DNA of 17,711 nucleotides, from the NCBI GenBank assembly GCA_027604685.1, contig JADHYX010000402.1, forward strand, positions 1 through 17,711, in the 5' to 3' direction. Below are positions 1 through 9,049 of the stretch, in pieces. A program made the position numbers and the translations under genes. The stretch is from Lobulomyces angularis (lineage: Eukaryota > Chytridiomycota > Chytridiomycetes > Lobulomycetales > Lobulomycetaceae). Positions within the stretch are counted from its first letter, which is position 1; each line of letters starts with the position of its first letter. Under the pieces are notes generated by a model. The model ran no database searches. It was given only the letters and a program-made list of their open reading frames with translations, and was not told the DNA's origin.

Positions 1-290
1 TTCACTGACGTTTACTTCGCTAAGAAAGAAATATTACTTAAATACTTTAAAATCAAGAAATCTAATAACTTACTAAACTATCTACACTATCATTTTCAGT
101 ACAGTATACTATTTATAAAAAAATAAAACTACGCCTGAATGCTTAATGAGGCTTGACACTAAAAGCATTCCAGAGTGGCCTTTTTCTAGTACACTTAATC
201 AACAATTAAAAATTTGTTATCAGATATAACTAGAAAGATAACAAACGTAAATTTAGTATTGAAAATGGTAGTGTAGAGAGTTATAATATA

Positions 291-475
291 GTAATATATT
301 TTACAAGGGTTTCTTTGTTACACAAACCGGTGCTTGTTTGTTCAATTAATAAGGCTTTCAACTTGATCTATTTTATACTCTTCTTATTATTATATTATTT
401 AAGTAGAACGCCGGTTACTGCATATCTAATAGATACATTTAAATGTAACGAAGAAACCCTCGTAAAATACATAAC
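291..475. mobile_element. Small inverted-repeat element (MITE-like), copy 1
   Basis: The left arm at 291-322 and the reverse complement of 444-475 match at 28 of 32 positions without gaps, so the 185-bp segment is bounded by long terminal inverted repeats. The interior has no coding capacity. It shares an exact 22-nt core (400-421, containing GAACGCCGGTTACTG) and similar flanking sequence with the reverse complement of 1408-1509. Long terminal inverted repeats, small size and a second nearby copy suit a non-autonomous DNA transposon. No clear target-site duplication was seen, so the superfamily is unknown. Confidence 0.5.
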
Positions 476-618
476 TACAATAATACTATCATTTCAGTAC
501 ACCTCCCTAGCCTATATATATATCATAGATATATATAGAGACACTAAATAAACTGAAAATGTGGATAAAGATTAAATAAAAAAAAAAAATTGAAAATTCT
601 TTGGAAAAAAAAAACCGA

Positions 619-666
619 AGCGGTGAACACAGCGGTGAACAAAGCGGTGAACAAAGCTGTGAACAG
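619..666. repeat. 12-nt tandem repeat, four units
   Basis: Four consecutive 12-nt units of the form AGCGGTGAACAA run from 619 to 666. Units 2 and 3 are identical; unit 1 differs at its last base and unit 4 at two bases. No gene is supported here. It is a minisatellite-like repeat that happens to keep frame on the minus strand. Confidence 0.8.
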
Positions 667-851
667 ACGTGAGCAATAACCCAAATAAATAAGCAGGTAA
701 GAGAGATCAGTAGGTAACAACACATTTCAATAAGCTTCAATAAGGGAAATATCAATTCAACTCCAATGAAATGGTTGAGAAGTTTACAGTTTTTCTGGTT
801 AAATGTTTGAACCGGTAAGGTTAGTTATAGCAAACCTTAATAATTAATAAT

Positions 852-1250
852 TATTTTACATCCTTGTGATTGGATAACAGTGACTGTTGTTATAACCCTT
901 CCTCTCAAAGGAGGGTACAAAATTACCGTTGTATTTGAAAAGATAATTGAAAGGCATTGAGTCAATTTTGCTGTGTACCTTCGTTTCTAAGGTTTGAGTA
1001 AAACCAAAAGACGAAGTTTAGCTGTTGTAAAGATGATTCAGGAAAAAAACTTCTTTCGGTTAGAAAATACATTATTGTAAAAATACATTAAATTCAGTAC
1101 CATTAGCCAATTCACAAATGTTAAATGTAGTTGATATTGAATATTGAACTAAAGTGAAGTAACTAAAAAATTTATTGAAAGTTTAATTTAAGTGTATTTT
1201 ATATCCTTGTAATCGGATAACGATACCATTATTTTATATCCTTGTTATCG
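852..1250 (+). repeat. Dispersed 27-nt direct repeat (two copies plus a partial third)
   Basis: Bases 852-878 and 1195-1221 share the pattern TATTTTA(C/T)ATCCTTGT followed by (G/A)AT(T/C)GGATAAC, differing at three of 27 positions. A third, shorter match begins at about 1230 (TATTTTATATCCTTGTTATCG). The second and third copies lie close together and their ends are partly inverted (CTTGTAA ... TTACAAG), so 1207-1257 could fold as an imperfect hairpin. These are probably relics of one repeated element. Confidence 0.5.
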
Positions 1251-1407
1251 TTACAAGTAAAGGTACACGTTCACTTGGTTATTCTTTTAGCGGGATCACC
1301 TTTAAGCGACTTTTTTTTTAACATGGTGGTGGATTGGAAAAAAGTTTTAAATAAAACTTATGCGTTCGTTAATCAGTTTATGGTTTAGATAAAAATTGTA
1401 TTAGAAA

Positions 1408-1509
1408 GCAGTAACCGGCGTTCTACTTAGATAATAATAATATATTAATAAGAGGAGTATAAACGAATCAAGTAACTTTAAGTGAACAGCTTTAGTGTAA
1501 CGAAGAAAC
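1408..1509 (-). mobile_element. Partial inverted copy of the MITE-like element
   Basis: Read on the minus strand from 1509 to 1408, this segment follows the same order as 307-421 of copy 1. It has the arm core (1496-1509 on plus, TGTAACGAAGAAAC), then a related ATACTC-CTCTTATTA tract, then the exact 22-nt core at 1408-1429. The second terminal arm is not recognisable, so this copy looks truncated or decayed. Its orientation is opposite to copy 1. Confidence 0.45.
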
Positions 1510-2530
1510 TCAAATAAATCAACAACTGAGAAATAGCCCCAATCAATTAAAATATAATCTTCTGTGTAATGCAAATGAATGCAAGGATACCGCTTTACCT
1601 ATGTTAAAAAAATAATAACTGTGTGATCATTACTCTCACATGAACAACTAAAAATAATATTTCACTTTATACAGTCTCAAAGTAATCCCAATATGAAATT
1701 GTTTGATACCCTTTATAATGTGTTTTTGGGAGCAATGCATTACATGCATAACACAGTAACCATAAAAATCAAATTTTTAAAGTTTTGATTAAGTATTAAA
1801 TTCTGTTTACTCCTGATCGAAAGTGTTGTTAGGTTTTTGGAAATTTGAATATTGTTTTTACTAGAAAGTTGTCAGTTTCGTTAATAACATTTGACACTAA
1901 AATTCTAGGTAGAATTTTAGGTTGGTTGTAATAAAACAAATACTTGTGAAGAAAAAGATAGAAACTTTATTTTCAAGCTTTTTTCCCATAGTAATTAAGT
2001 TTTAAAATTTTAAATTTGTTGGAAAGGTTGTCTAAAAAGTTCCAGTACATTATATGAATACTACTTCAAATTTTTAAATTTAGAGATTTAATTTACCGTT
2101 GTATAAAACCAGTTAAGAATAAAAATAGGAAAAGAGTATTATTTAGATAATGGTAATGAGCATGAACTATAGGGAAAGCAAAGCCTACCTTTTCTAGTAC
2201 AATAGTTATAAGTAGTTATATTGTATGTAGTCTTTTTCGCACAAGCACTTTGGAAATACAGAAAAATTGAAGTGTAAAAGAAGAGGATAATTCAAGGAAG
2301 TTATCTCAAGCAGTTAAGAGTAATTTTAAAGATTGCACCATTGATTTTAGAGTCAGTTTGTTTTACTAGATCTTTAAATTCAATTGACAGATTTAACAAA
2401 GCATCAATAAATATTTCCATATGAAATAAACTTGAGAATTATAACTTATTATCATCATACTTCATTTGTAAATTGAACCCATAAATCTTGAACTATCGGA
2501 CATTTAAAAAACACGCGTAAAAACTGAAAA

Positions 2531-2581
2531 GTAAGCAACTAAAAAAATTCTCTTTCGTTTATGCTAACATCAACTTTTCAG
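2531..2581 (+). other. Probable 5'UTR intron of the F-box gene
   Basis: A GTAAGC donor at 2531, a TGCTAAC branch-point-like motif at 2562-2568 and a TTTTCAG acceptor ending at 2581 define a 51-nt intron, the same size as the coding introns downstream. The ATG at 2582 directly follows the acceptor. The sequence before the donor has in-frame stops, so an upstream coding exon is unlikely and the intron would lie in the 5' untranslated region. Only cDNA could confirm it. Confidence 0.5.
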
Positions 2582-4941
2582 ATGTCAGTGAAGAAGCTTT
2601 CGTTGTGCAATATACCTAGTGATGTACTTTCACATATATTCAAATTTCTCTCACCATGTATAAAAAAATTAAATTCTTTAAAGTTATAAAATTCAATTTT
2701 TTTAGATCCATTAAAGGTAATAAACATGTACGAAGAAAAATTATCCCCTCCTTTTTTTACTCCAACAGAGAGGTACAACTGTAGTTAAATTTATTTAAAT
2801 TTAATTTTTCTGATTATTTTAGGGAGGATCAGTATGCAAAAAATAAACCTTTATTAATTAAGTCAACTACTAATGTATTTAAAAAAAAAAAACGAAATAT
2901 CATAAAATATTTATAAAAAAACCCAATCCATGAATCATAGGTGAACTTGCTAAATTGCGCTTTAACTAGTAAAAACTGGTATTTTCCCGCAATCATTCAA
3001 CTGTGGGAAGAAATTATATTAATTGATACAGTTCAAGCGAAAAAAGTTTTACATGCTATGGACACGGACCCAACATTTAGTAGATATGTTAAAACTTTGG
3101 ATACAATCATATCAGTACGAAATTACGTCCCAGTACAGGAAGACATTCTGACTGCTCTAGTTTTGCGCATGCCAAATCTGAATACTCTAAACATTTGTGG
3201 GCATCCAGGCTTATCAAGAGAATTTTTTGAAAACTTATTAGTTAGACTACCACGACTGAACACTGTTGACGCTTGTGATTGCGAGCAAATTTGTTTTTTA
3301 AAGTTAAAAAACTTCAAATGCGCGGGATCTTTACCAATTATCACTGGCTCTAATACTCTAACAAAGGTATCATTAATTTTATTTGTAAAATCATAATTTG
3401 ATCTTTTTAGGGTAAGCAAGTTTTGGTTCATTCAAAGGAAGGTGATGGATTGAAATTCGTACATCAAGATATTTCAAAAGAAAATTTAAACTTTATAAAA
3501 TCAAAAAAAAAATTGTACTGGCATAGCGAAGTAGAAAAATTTTTTGACTTTTATCAAATAAATGATGAGGAATATAAATTTGAACAGATATTACAAAAGT
3601 TAGAGAGTATCGAAGAATTACACGTTAATTTGAATTTTCATTTTAATTTTAGTCACAGAGTTGGACTTTGCTTTCAAGAAAATTATTTAAATTATATTAT
3701 GTAAGAATTTATGCGACGAATTTTTATGTTTTTTATATTTAAAATTTTAGAAAAAACTTGAAAATTCTGGATTTGTCAAGTAACTGTTCGCAGTTCATGA
3801 CTGATAGTTTATTAGATATTATTGCAAACACTAAAGATATAAAATTAACACATCTCAGACTATCCAGCTTTTCTTTATTCACAGATAAAGGCCTTCTTAC
3901 ACTCAGTAACAGTAATTTTTCTAAAATTTGTAAAGAATTTAAACTGCAAAACAACTCTTTGAGTAAGCATTTTAGAAGAGGTATCAAGTTTCCCAGGTAA
4001 ATATTCAATTTTTTTTTTTTTTTTTTTGCAGTTTTAATTTTTTATTATTTAGCTTTACAGAATATGGTTTTAAAATTTTAATGAAATCGTTTTTAAAGTT
4101 GGAATATCTAAGATTAGATTTTGTTGATGGTTTAGATATAAAGAAACAAATTTCATCTAAAATCTTTGAGAATAGTATTAATTTAAGCAATTTAAAAGAA
4201 TTATCATTGTCTGGACCAAAAATTGTCGATGATGAGTTACTTTCAATTTTGAGAGAAATTAAAGATTCCAAATTAAGGTGCAATTTCATTCATCAGATAA
4301 TTTTATTAATTCGTTAATTTAAATAGAATTCTTAGACTTGAAGGCTGGTCTATAAATTGGAGTTCCCATTTATTCATTGAAATTTTACCATTAATCGCCA
4401 AACATTTAGTAGAATTAAGAATTGTTAACAAGTTTAGAAATTTTCAAGAAAGAGAAGAGGACAATAAAGAGAAAATTTTGAAAATGTTGATAAAATATCA
4501 AGAGAGGTATATATAGGATTTTGCATTTAAATATTAAAATTTATTGAAAACGTACAATTTAGATATACATTTAATGATGATATCGTTTTTAAATTGCTGT
4601 CCAGTTGTTCAAAAAATTTAAAAATTTTGGAATTAAAAGATTTTTCTCAAAGATATACATTTGAAGGAATCAAATACTTGTTAGCAAATTTGAAGAGCTT
4701 AATTTCAGTAAATATAAAATCAAATGGAAGATTTTTAGAGTCTAAAAACGACTTCGAAACAATATTTTTTAAAAATAATATTCCTCATAATTTTCAACCA
4801 TTGAATTTACAAAATTTTAATATAAAAATTAAATCGGATAACAATGGCAGGTTTTTTTGTAATGAAAAAGAAAAATTAAAATTTTTTAAGGAGCTGAAAT
4901 CACATTTTCCTGTATTAAAAATTTTTAATTTTAATATTTAG
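2582..4941 (+). CDS. F-box and leucine-rich-repeat protein (9 exons, 646 aa)
   Basis: Proteins of this kind are substrate receptors of SCF (Skp1-cullin-F-box) ubiquitin ligases: the F-box binds Skp1 and the repeats bind the target. Exons by sequence: 2582-2657, 2706-2772, 2823-2874, 2941-3366, 3411-3700, 3751-3996, 4053-4277, 4327-4506, 4563-4941. All junctions are GT-AG and the 1,941-nt reading frame is continuous. The F-box is visible in two halves: IPSDVLSHIFKFLSP at residues 11-25 and LLNCALTSKNW from about residue 68, followed by the usual LW. About 40 extra residues lie between them. Leucine-rich repeats follow, for example KNLKILDLSSN, LEYLRLDFVDG, LKELSLSG, LRILRLEGW and KNLKILELKDF. 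The layout resembles the AMN1/FBXL group. The start ATG is the first in frame after the probable 5'UTR intron. The substrate is unknown. The exon 2-3 structure is the least certain part. Confidence 0.83.
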
Positions 4942-5201
4942 TTATTCTTCATAGATAAATTATAAAAAATTATCTTAACTTCAAAATATGGTGTCTTGGC
5001 TAAACTGTTTTTAGTTCAGAAATTTTTGTGACAACTAAAAAAAATTTTTAAAAATTATGAAAGTAAATTATAAAATCTGTTCTTAACAATAACAAAAATA
5101 TATTAAAATATGATAAAGAGAGTCTAATCTTGTAAGAAAAATAAAAAATGAAAATACAGTAGAAAAAAAAAATCCTGAATTTTAGATATTGAATGAAAAA
5201 T
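4942..5201. other. Short convergent 3' intergenic gap
   Basis: This AT-rich gap lies between the 3' ends of two convergent genes, the F-box gene on plus and the coiled-coil gene on minus. It presumably carries both transcript ends. I see no motif I can name beyond A/T tracts. Confidence 0.6.
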
Positions 5202-6945
5202 CTATTTTTTTGCACTGTTGGCCATTCTTTTTTCCCTTGGAGATAAAAATTCTCTATTACTCAATTTTAAATTGTTTAAAATCTTTTCGCTATTTTTTAA
5301 CTGTAATTTAACTTCAAGGTTTTTGACCTTTAAGTCTTGGTTCAAAACTTTAAGGTCTTCATGAATTTCTAAGATTTGATTTTTACTTTCTACCATTTTA
5401 GCTGAATTTAATTTTCTGGCTCCATTTTTTGTTACTTTCTCTTCTTTTAATTTCGAGATTTCACACTTCTGAGATTTCATTATCTCTTTAAACTGTTTAA
5501 CCTATCATTATATTGTATATTGATTAATGGTACCAAAAAAAAGAACTGTGATAATTCTTCTCTCTTGTTATTTTACCTCTTCCTTAAGTTTTATCGCTGC
5601 TTCACTATCCTTTTCTATTTTCTCCTCATTTTCTTTTAATTCCTTGATTATTTTCCGTAATTCTCCAGTCTAAACAGTTAATATACATTGTCGAAAAGGT
5701 AGTGTTATTTATTAAATCTTACTTCCTTTGCACTATTAACTCTAATATCCTCTATATTGAAGGTGGCAGCCAATAGCTTTTCTTCCATTTGTTTTATATA
5801 ATTTTCTTTTTCTTCAAGAATTTGAGTAATGTCTGTACATATTTTTTATAATATGTTAAAAAAAAAATTAAAATATTCACTAACTTGTAATTTTTCCATC
5901 CTTTGAGATTTCAGTAAGAGAATATTGATCACTCTTTTCACTACATTCTTCTTGAACACTGATATTTTCATTGGAAGTACTTTCAAAGTCTTCGTTATAG
6001 TTGTGCTGGTCATCAATTTCTAGAACTTCTTTATCTTGGTTTTGTTGTTTTTCCACATTTTCATCTAATATTGTTTCATCAGTATAATCCTTAATTTTTA
6101 TTTTCAATTGTTATAATTTTTCATTTTTAAATTGTTAAATGACAGGAAAGTAGTACCTTTGAATTTTCAAGATTGTCTGGTATTTCACTAAGTGTAGACT
6201 CATTAGCTTCTACTTTTAATTCGTTCTCAAAATTTATATTTGGTTTATTGATTGAGGAGCGATTTGAAAATACTACAGACGAACAATTTGAATTTGTCAC
6301 TGAACCGCGAGTGGAATTTTTAACCAAGGAACGTTTTGAATGTCTAACGGAGGAACCGGGAGCTTCGGGTTTAGAATTACTACAATCCACAGTGTCTTCA
6401 TTTACCTTATCTGCATCCTCAATTTTTGATTGAAGGTTTTCTCGTGCAACATCCGCTGTTTTATCACCATCAGGTTTTTCCATTGCATTTTCCATCTCCC
6501 CAATAGCAGCTTCTTTGATGCTGTTAGCTGACAGAGTTTTGAAAAAACTACTAGACTCATTTGTTTCAGTTGTATCAAAACTATTTTTTTCAGTTTCACT
6601 TCCAATTATAATAGTATTTTCCAGTTCTTTAGAAAGCGCATTAATTTCGTTAAACCCTGAATTTTCAGTAGAGCAGGATCCTTCATTATTAACAGTATCA
6701 TTATTGTCCACAACGTGCTCACCTGCTTCAGCTCCATCTACAGCGGCAACAATGGGGAAGCTATTTTCATCACTTTCTGCTTGGACTTCAATATTTTGAT
6801 TGAAAATTTCTGCGTCTACTTTAGCAACACTAGTAGAGCTGGCTGTTTTAGAAATTGCATGCTGATCATTAACCTCTGCATTGGTGTTATCTTTAATTAC
6901 TTCTTGATCTGATGAAGATTCTGTGGCAGTGGTGTCTTTATTCAT
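5202..6945 (-). CDS. Acidic, then coiled-coil protein of unknown family (5 exons, 498 aa)
   Basis: I do not recognise the family. Exons in coding order: 6945-6157, 6089-5885, 5832-5723, 5669-5577, 5501-5202. Introns are 67, 52, 53 and 75 nt with GT-AG ends, and the 1,497-nt frame is continuous. Residues 1 to about 330 are low-complexity, rich in Ser, Glu, Asp, Asn and Thr, and probably disordered. Within them, residues 198-229 carry four octapeptide repeats rich in Ser, Val and Arg, forming the only strongly basic patch. From about residue 332 to 480 the sequence is heptad-like and rich in Lys, Glu and Leu (LRKIIKELKENEEKIEKD), typical of a long coiled coil. It ends with a short basic tail. 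No signal peptide or membrane segment is visible. A scaffold or cytoskeletal/centrosomal role is possible, but that is speculation from the coiled coil alone. Confidence 0.75.
6238..6354 (-). repeat. 24-nt coding tandem repeat (octapeptides)
   Basis: Read on the minus strand, four 24-nt units start at 6354, 6330, 6306 and 6282, with a partial fifth at 6258. They encode SSVRHSKR, SLVKNSTR, GSVTNSNC and SSVVFSNR, then SSINKPN. The consensus is Ser-x-Val-x-x-Ser-x-Arg. DNA identity between units is moderate, so the repeat is old or is held by selection on the protein. Confidence 0.75.
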
Positions 6946-7289
6946 TTTTCTATAAATCTAATGATGCAGAAATTTTAAGATCTATTTTTTTTTTAATCAA
7001 AAGTCAGCTTTAGGAAGAGTTTCTTGTAATTTTTTTTTTTAAATCTAACTTTAATTAAAATTATGTTTTTTGTTATTTTCAATACAAATAAAGAAAAATA
7101 AAAACAATCAAGTCATGTAAATAAAGGTTAAATTTGTACATGATTGGAGAATAAAAATTAATTCTAGATCTTTAAAAAAAAAGGGAGCTAGTAGCTAAAC
7201 TAAAAAAATTTATAGCTAATTAACAATATTTTTATTTACGATACTTTACTTTTATAACTGTGGAAAAAACCCTAAAATGGTTTTTTCAA
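6946..7289. other. Divergent promoter region
   Basis: This 344-base, non-coding, A/T-rich stretch separates the starts of the coiled-coil gene (minus) and the MED11-like gene (plus), so it must hold both promoters. It contains runs of T (near 6986 and 7031) and A (near 7171). I see no recognisable factor site. Confidence 0.55.
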
Positions 7290-7772
7290 ATGAGTATTGA
7301 AAATGAAATAAAAACTAGTCTGGAAGAATTATATGACTTAGAGCAAATTATTGTCAGCCTACTAGATTTGACCTCGAATTCTGTAAAAATTTTATCTGAT
7401 GACAATTTGATTATTGAGGAAACTAAGGAAGAGCAAGAAAAGGTATTTAATTCAATTATGGAGACAATTATGGTATAAGTGAACAGAATAAATTGAATAT
7501 TCTTAATAAATTATGAAATTAATTTAAAGGAAATTCAACAAAGAATGCGAAGAATTTTTAGATCGTTATTTTATAGTGGAATATTGAACAGTGGAAAGTC
7601 AATACCTTACAAGGCTAATTTGTTTGGAGAAGAAAAAGATTTTGAATTAAATTCTCAGGGATTAGCCCTGGTTCTAGAAAAAGTTAAGTTTGATTTGAAT
7701 AATTTAAACAAGATTGAACTTGGAGAAATTGACATTGGGGATGGTGTGAATCTTGATAAAATGATAGAATAG
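7290..7772 (+). CDS. MED11: Mediator complex subunit 11-like protein (2 exons, 141 aa)
   Basis: MED11 is a small head-module subunit of Mediator, the coactivator that connects transcription factors to RNA polymerase II; it pairs with MED22. Exons 7290-7472 and 7530-7772 flank a 57-nt intron (GTATAAG ... TTTAAAG) and join in phase 0. What is seen: an N-terminal helix opening with a Leu/Glu-rich stretch (LEELYDLEQIIVSLLDL), a second amphipathic helix across the splice junction, then a segment with IPYKA and FGEEKDFEL before a third helix. That order matches MED11: two helices, then an SSYG/RKD-like segment, then a final helix. The length is near the family norm of roughly 115-135 residues, with an acidic extension at the C terminus. 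The assignment rests on pattern and size without a diagnostic catalytic motif. The first in-frame ATG is at 7290. Confidence 0.68.
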
Positions 7773-8019
7773 AATATTATACCCATTTATTTAAAGTATT
7801 TTTAATTTTTATTTTTTACTCACTTGTTTTATTTTTTTGAAATTTCATTTCTACTTACTTATTTTAAATGATTGTTCTACAAGGATTTATATATACAATG
7901 TGAAAAATTTTTACTGACAACAATTATATACCTTATTGTATATTTTTTCAAAATTTAAACAGCCAAGCATTGTTTTGAAAACAGCAGATCTTTGAAGTGA
8001 TGAATTGTAGTTCTTAACA
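7773..8019. other. Short convergent 3' intergenic gap
   Basis: This AT-rich gap lies between the 3' ends of the MED11-like gene (plus) and the tRNA ligase kinase gene (minus). I checked the minus strand here for a continuing cyclic phosphodiesterase domain and found no open frame or exon that could encode one. Confidence 0.6.
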
Positions 8020-9049
8020 TTACGGGTATTTCCAACCTAAAGCTTTGCAGACCAGGTCAAAGTTTTGTTGAATTTGATTGTCGATATTTAAATTTAACAC
8101 TACATCAACATAAGAATCTTCACTATTTAAAATATTATTCAAAGGAACCCTTTGTTTAAGAAACATTTGAATTATTCTCTCAAAATCAGGGGTTTTTTCA
8201 GGTGTTAATGTTTGATGCTCATTCCCACGGATTAAAACTCGTTCGCAACATATTTTTTTCACCTGGTCCTAGAAAATTTACAATTGCATAAAAGAAATGT
8301 AGCTACTTTATTTAGTTTACCCTACTGTACTGATCATATTCCCAATTCAATCCCAATATTTTACCTACAGATTTTGAAGTTAAATATTACACATTAAACT
8401 TTATTTAAAAATAAAAATATAAACAAATAAATACCATCAGGATATTTGTTTTTAAATGCAGTTGACAAAGCTAACCGGTGCTGTAACAAAAAAATTTTTA
8501 AATTTAAAATTTTACAGATTTCAAATAATTCTCAAATAATAAAAATTTTAAAAAAGAAAAAAAAAACTAAGATTAATACCTGCAGAAGATGGTTATTTCT
8601 GTCAGCAAATACGATGTTTTTACCTTCAGTTGAAAAGCACTCCATTACTACACTCATAGAAATTAAAATAAAAAATAAAAAAAAAAATGCACCTTTTTCT
8701 ACAAATATGGGGGCCGGTCTAAAAAACAAAAAATAAATTGCGTTAATCAATTATTTTTTTCAAAATTTTTAGTGAAATGTAGAATAGGAATAAACACAAA
8801 AACAAATAGCATTAAAGCAAAAAAAAAAAAAGAAAAAAAACATTTTTTTTGTAATAAAACCTTTTGGCCTTTATATCATCCGATTGAATATGACCAATAT
8901 TAAAGTTATTTTTCAATAATTTTGCTAATGAAGTTTTTCCAGAGGCAATAACTGAAAATCAAGTTAATTAATAAGATTATTAATTTTTTGGTATCCTTAC
9001 CTGCACAAGGTAATATTAGTACTTTGGTATCTTTGTTTATTGATATCAT
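8020..9049 (-). CDS. Free-standing fungal tRNA ligase (Trl1) kinase domain (7 exons, 190 aa)
   Basis: In fungal Trl1 this domain phosphorylates the 5'-OH end of cleaved RNA, so that tRNA halves (and HAC1-type mRNA) can be sealed. Exons in coding order: 9049-9001, 8951-8861, 8718-8693, 8647-8580, 8480-8435, 8364-8321, 8268-8020. All are GT-AG and give one 573-nt frame. Visible motifs match the Trl1 kinase: a P-loop (AVIASGKTS, residues about 16-24), then IGHIQSDDIKAK, where the family has a HIQNDN-like sequence, then VFADRNNHL followed by HR, and later RGNEHQ. These are the most diagnostic sequences in the window. Trl1 is normally ligase-kinase-phosphodiesterase in one chain. Here the gene starts at the kinase and stops after it, with no room for the other two domains before the MED11 gene. 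Intron 3 (8692-8648) is 45 nt and stop-free in frame. Confidence 0.88.

Larger units (their letters stand above)
1..2530. other. Non-coding, repeat-bearing intergenic region
   Basis: No open frame here looks like a protein: the longer ones are low-complexity, hydrophobic and have no recognisable motif. No tRNA-like A and B boxes were found. The stretch contains several degenerate repeats listed separately: an inverted-repeat element at 291-475, an inverted partial copy at 1408-1509, a 27-nt direct repeat at 852 and 1195, and a 12-nt tandem repeat at 619-666. Short shared words occur elsewhere, for example a match of about 17 of 18 bases between 86-103 and 485-501, and a shared TTTTCTAGTACA near 182 and 2190. 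The picture is of decayed non-autonomous mobile elements upstream of the F-box gene, with its promoter presumably in the last few hundred bases. Confidence 0.6.

Noticed and set aside
315..551. 78-codon plus-strand open frame across the left repeat element
   Set aside because: It overlaps the MITE-like element and AT-rich dyads, and the product is a random hydrophobic composition.
507..755. 82-codon minus-strand open frame with repeated Cys-Ser-Pro-Leu
   Set aside because: The repeated peptide only translates the 12-nt tandem repeat, and the rest is low-complexity Phe/Ile/Tyr from A/T runs. There is no conserved motif and no splice context.
6173..6912. Several plus-strand open frames opposite the coiled-coil gene
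   Set aside because: They are antisense shadows of a Ser/Glu-rich exon; the minus-strand frame is longer and continues through four well-formed introns.
8020..9049. Adenylate kinase 6 (small P-loop NMP kinase) as the identity of the minus-strand kinase
   Set aside because: The first exon alone suggests a P-loop NMP kinase, but after splicing, HIQSDD, VFADRNNHL and RGNEHQ fit the tRNA ligase kinase and not adenylate kinases.
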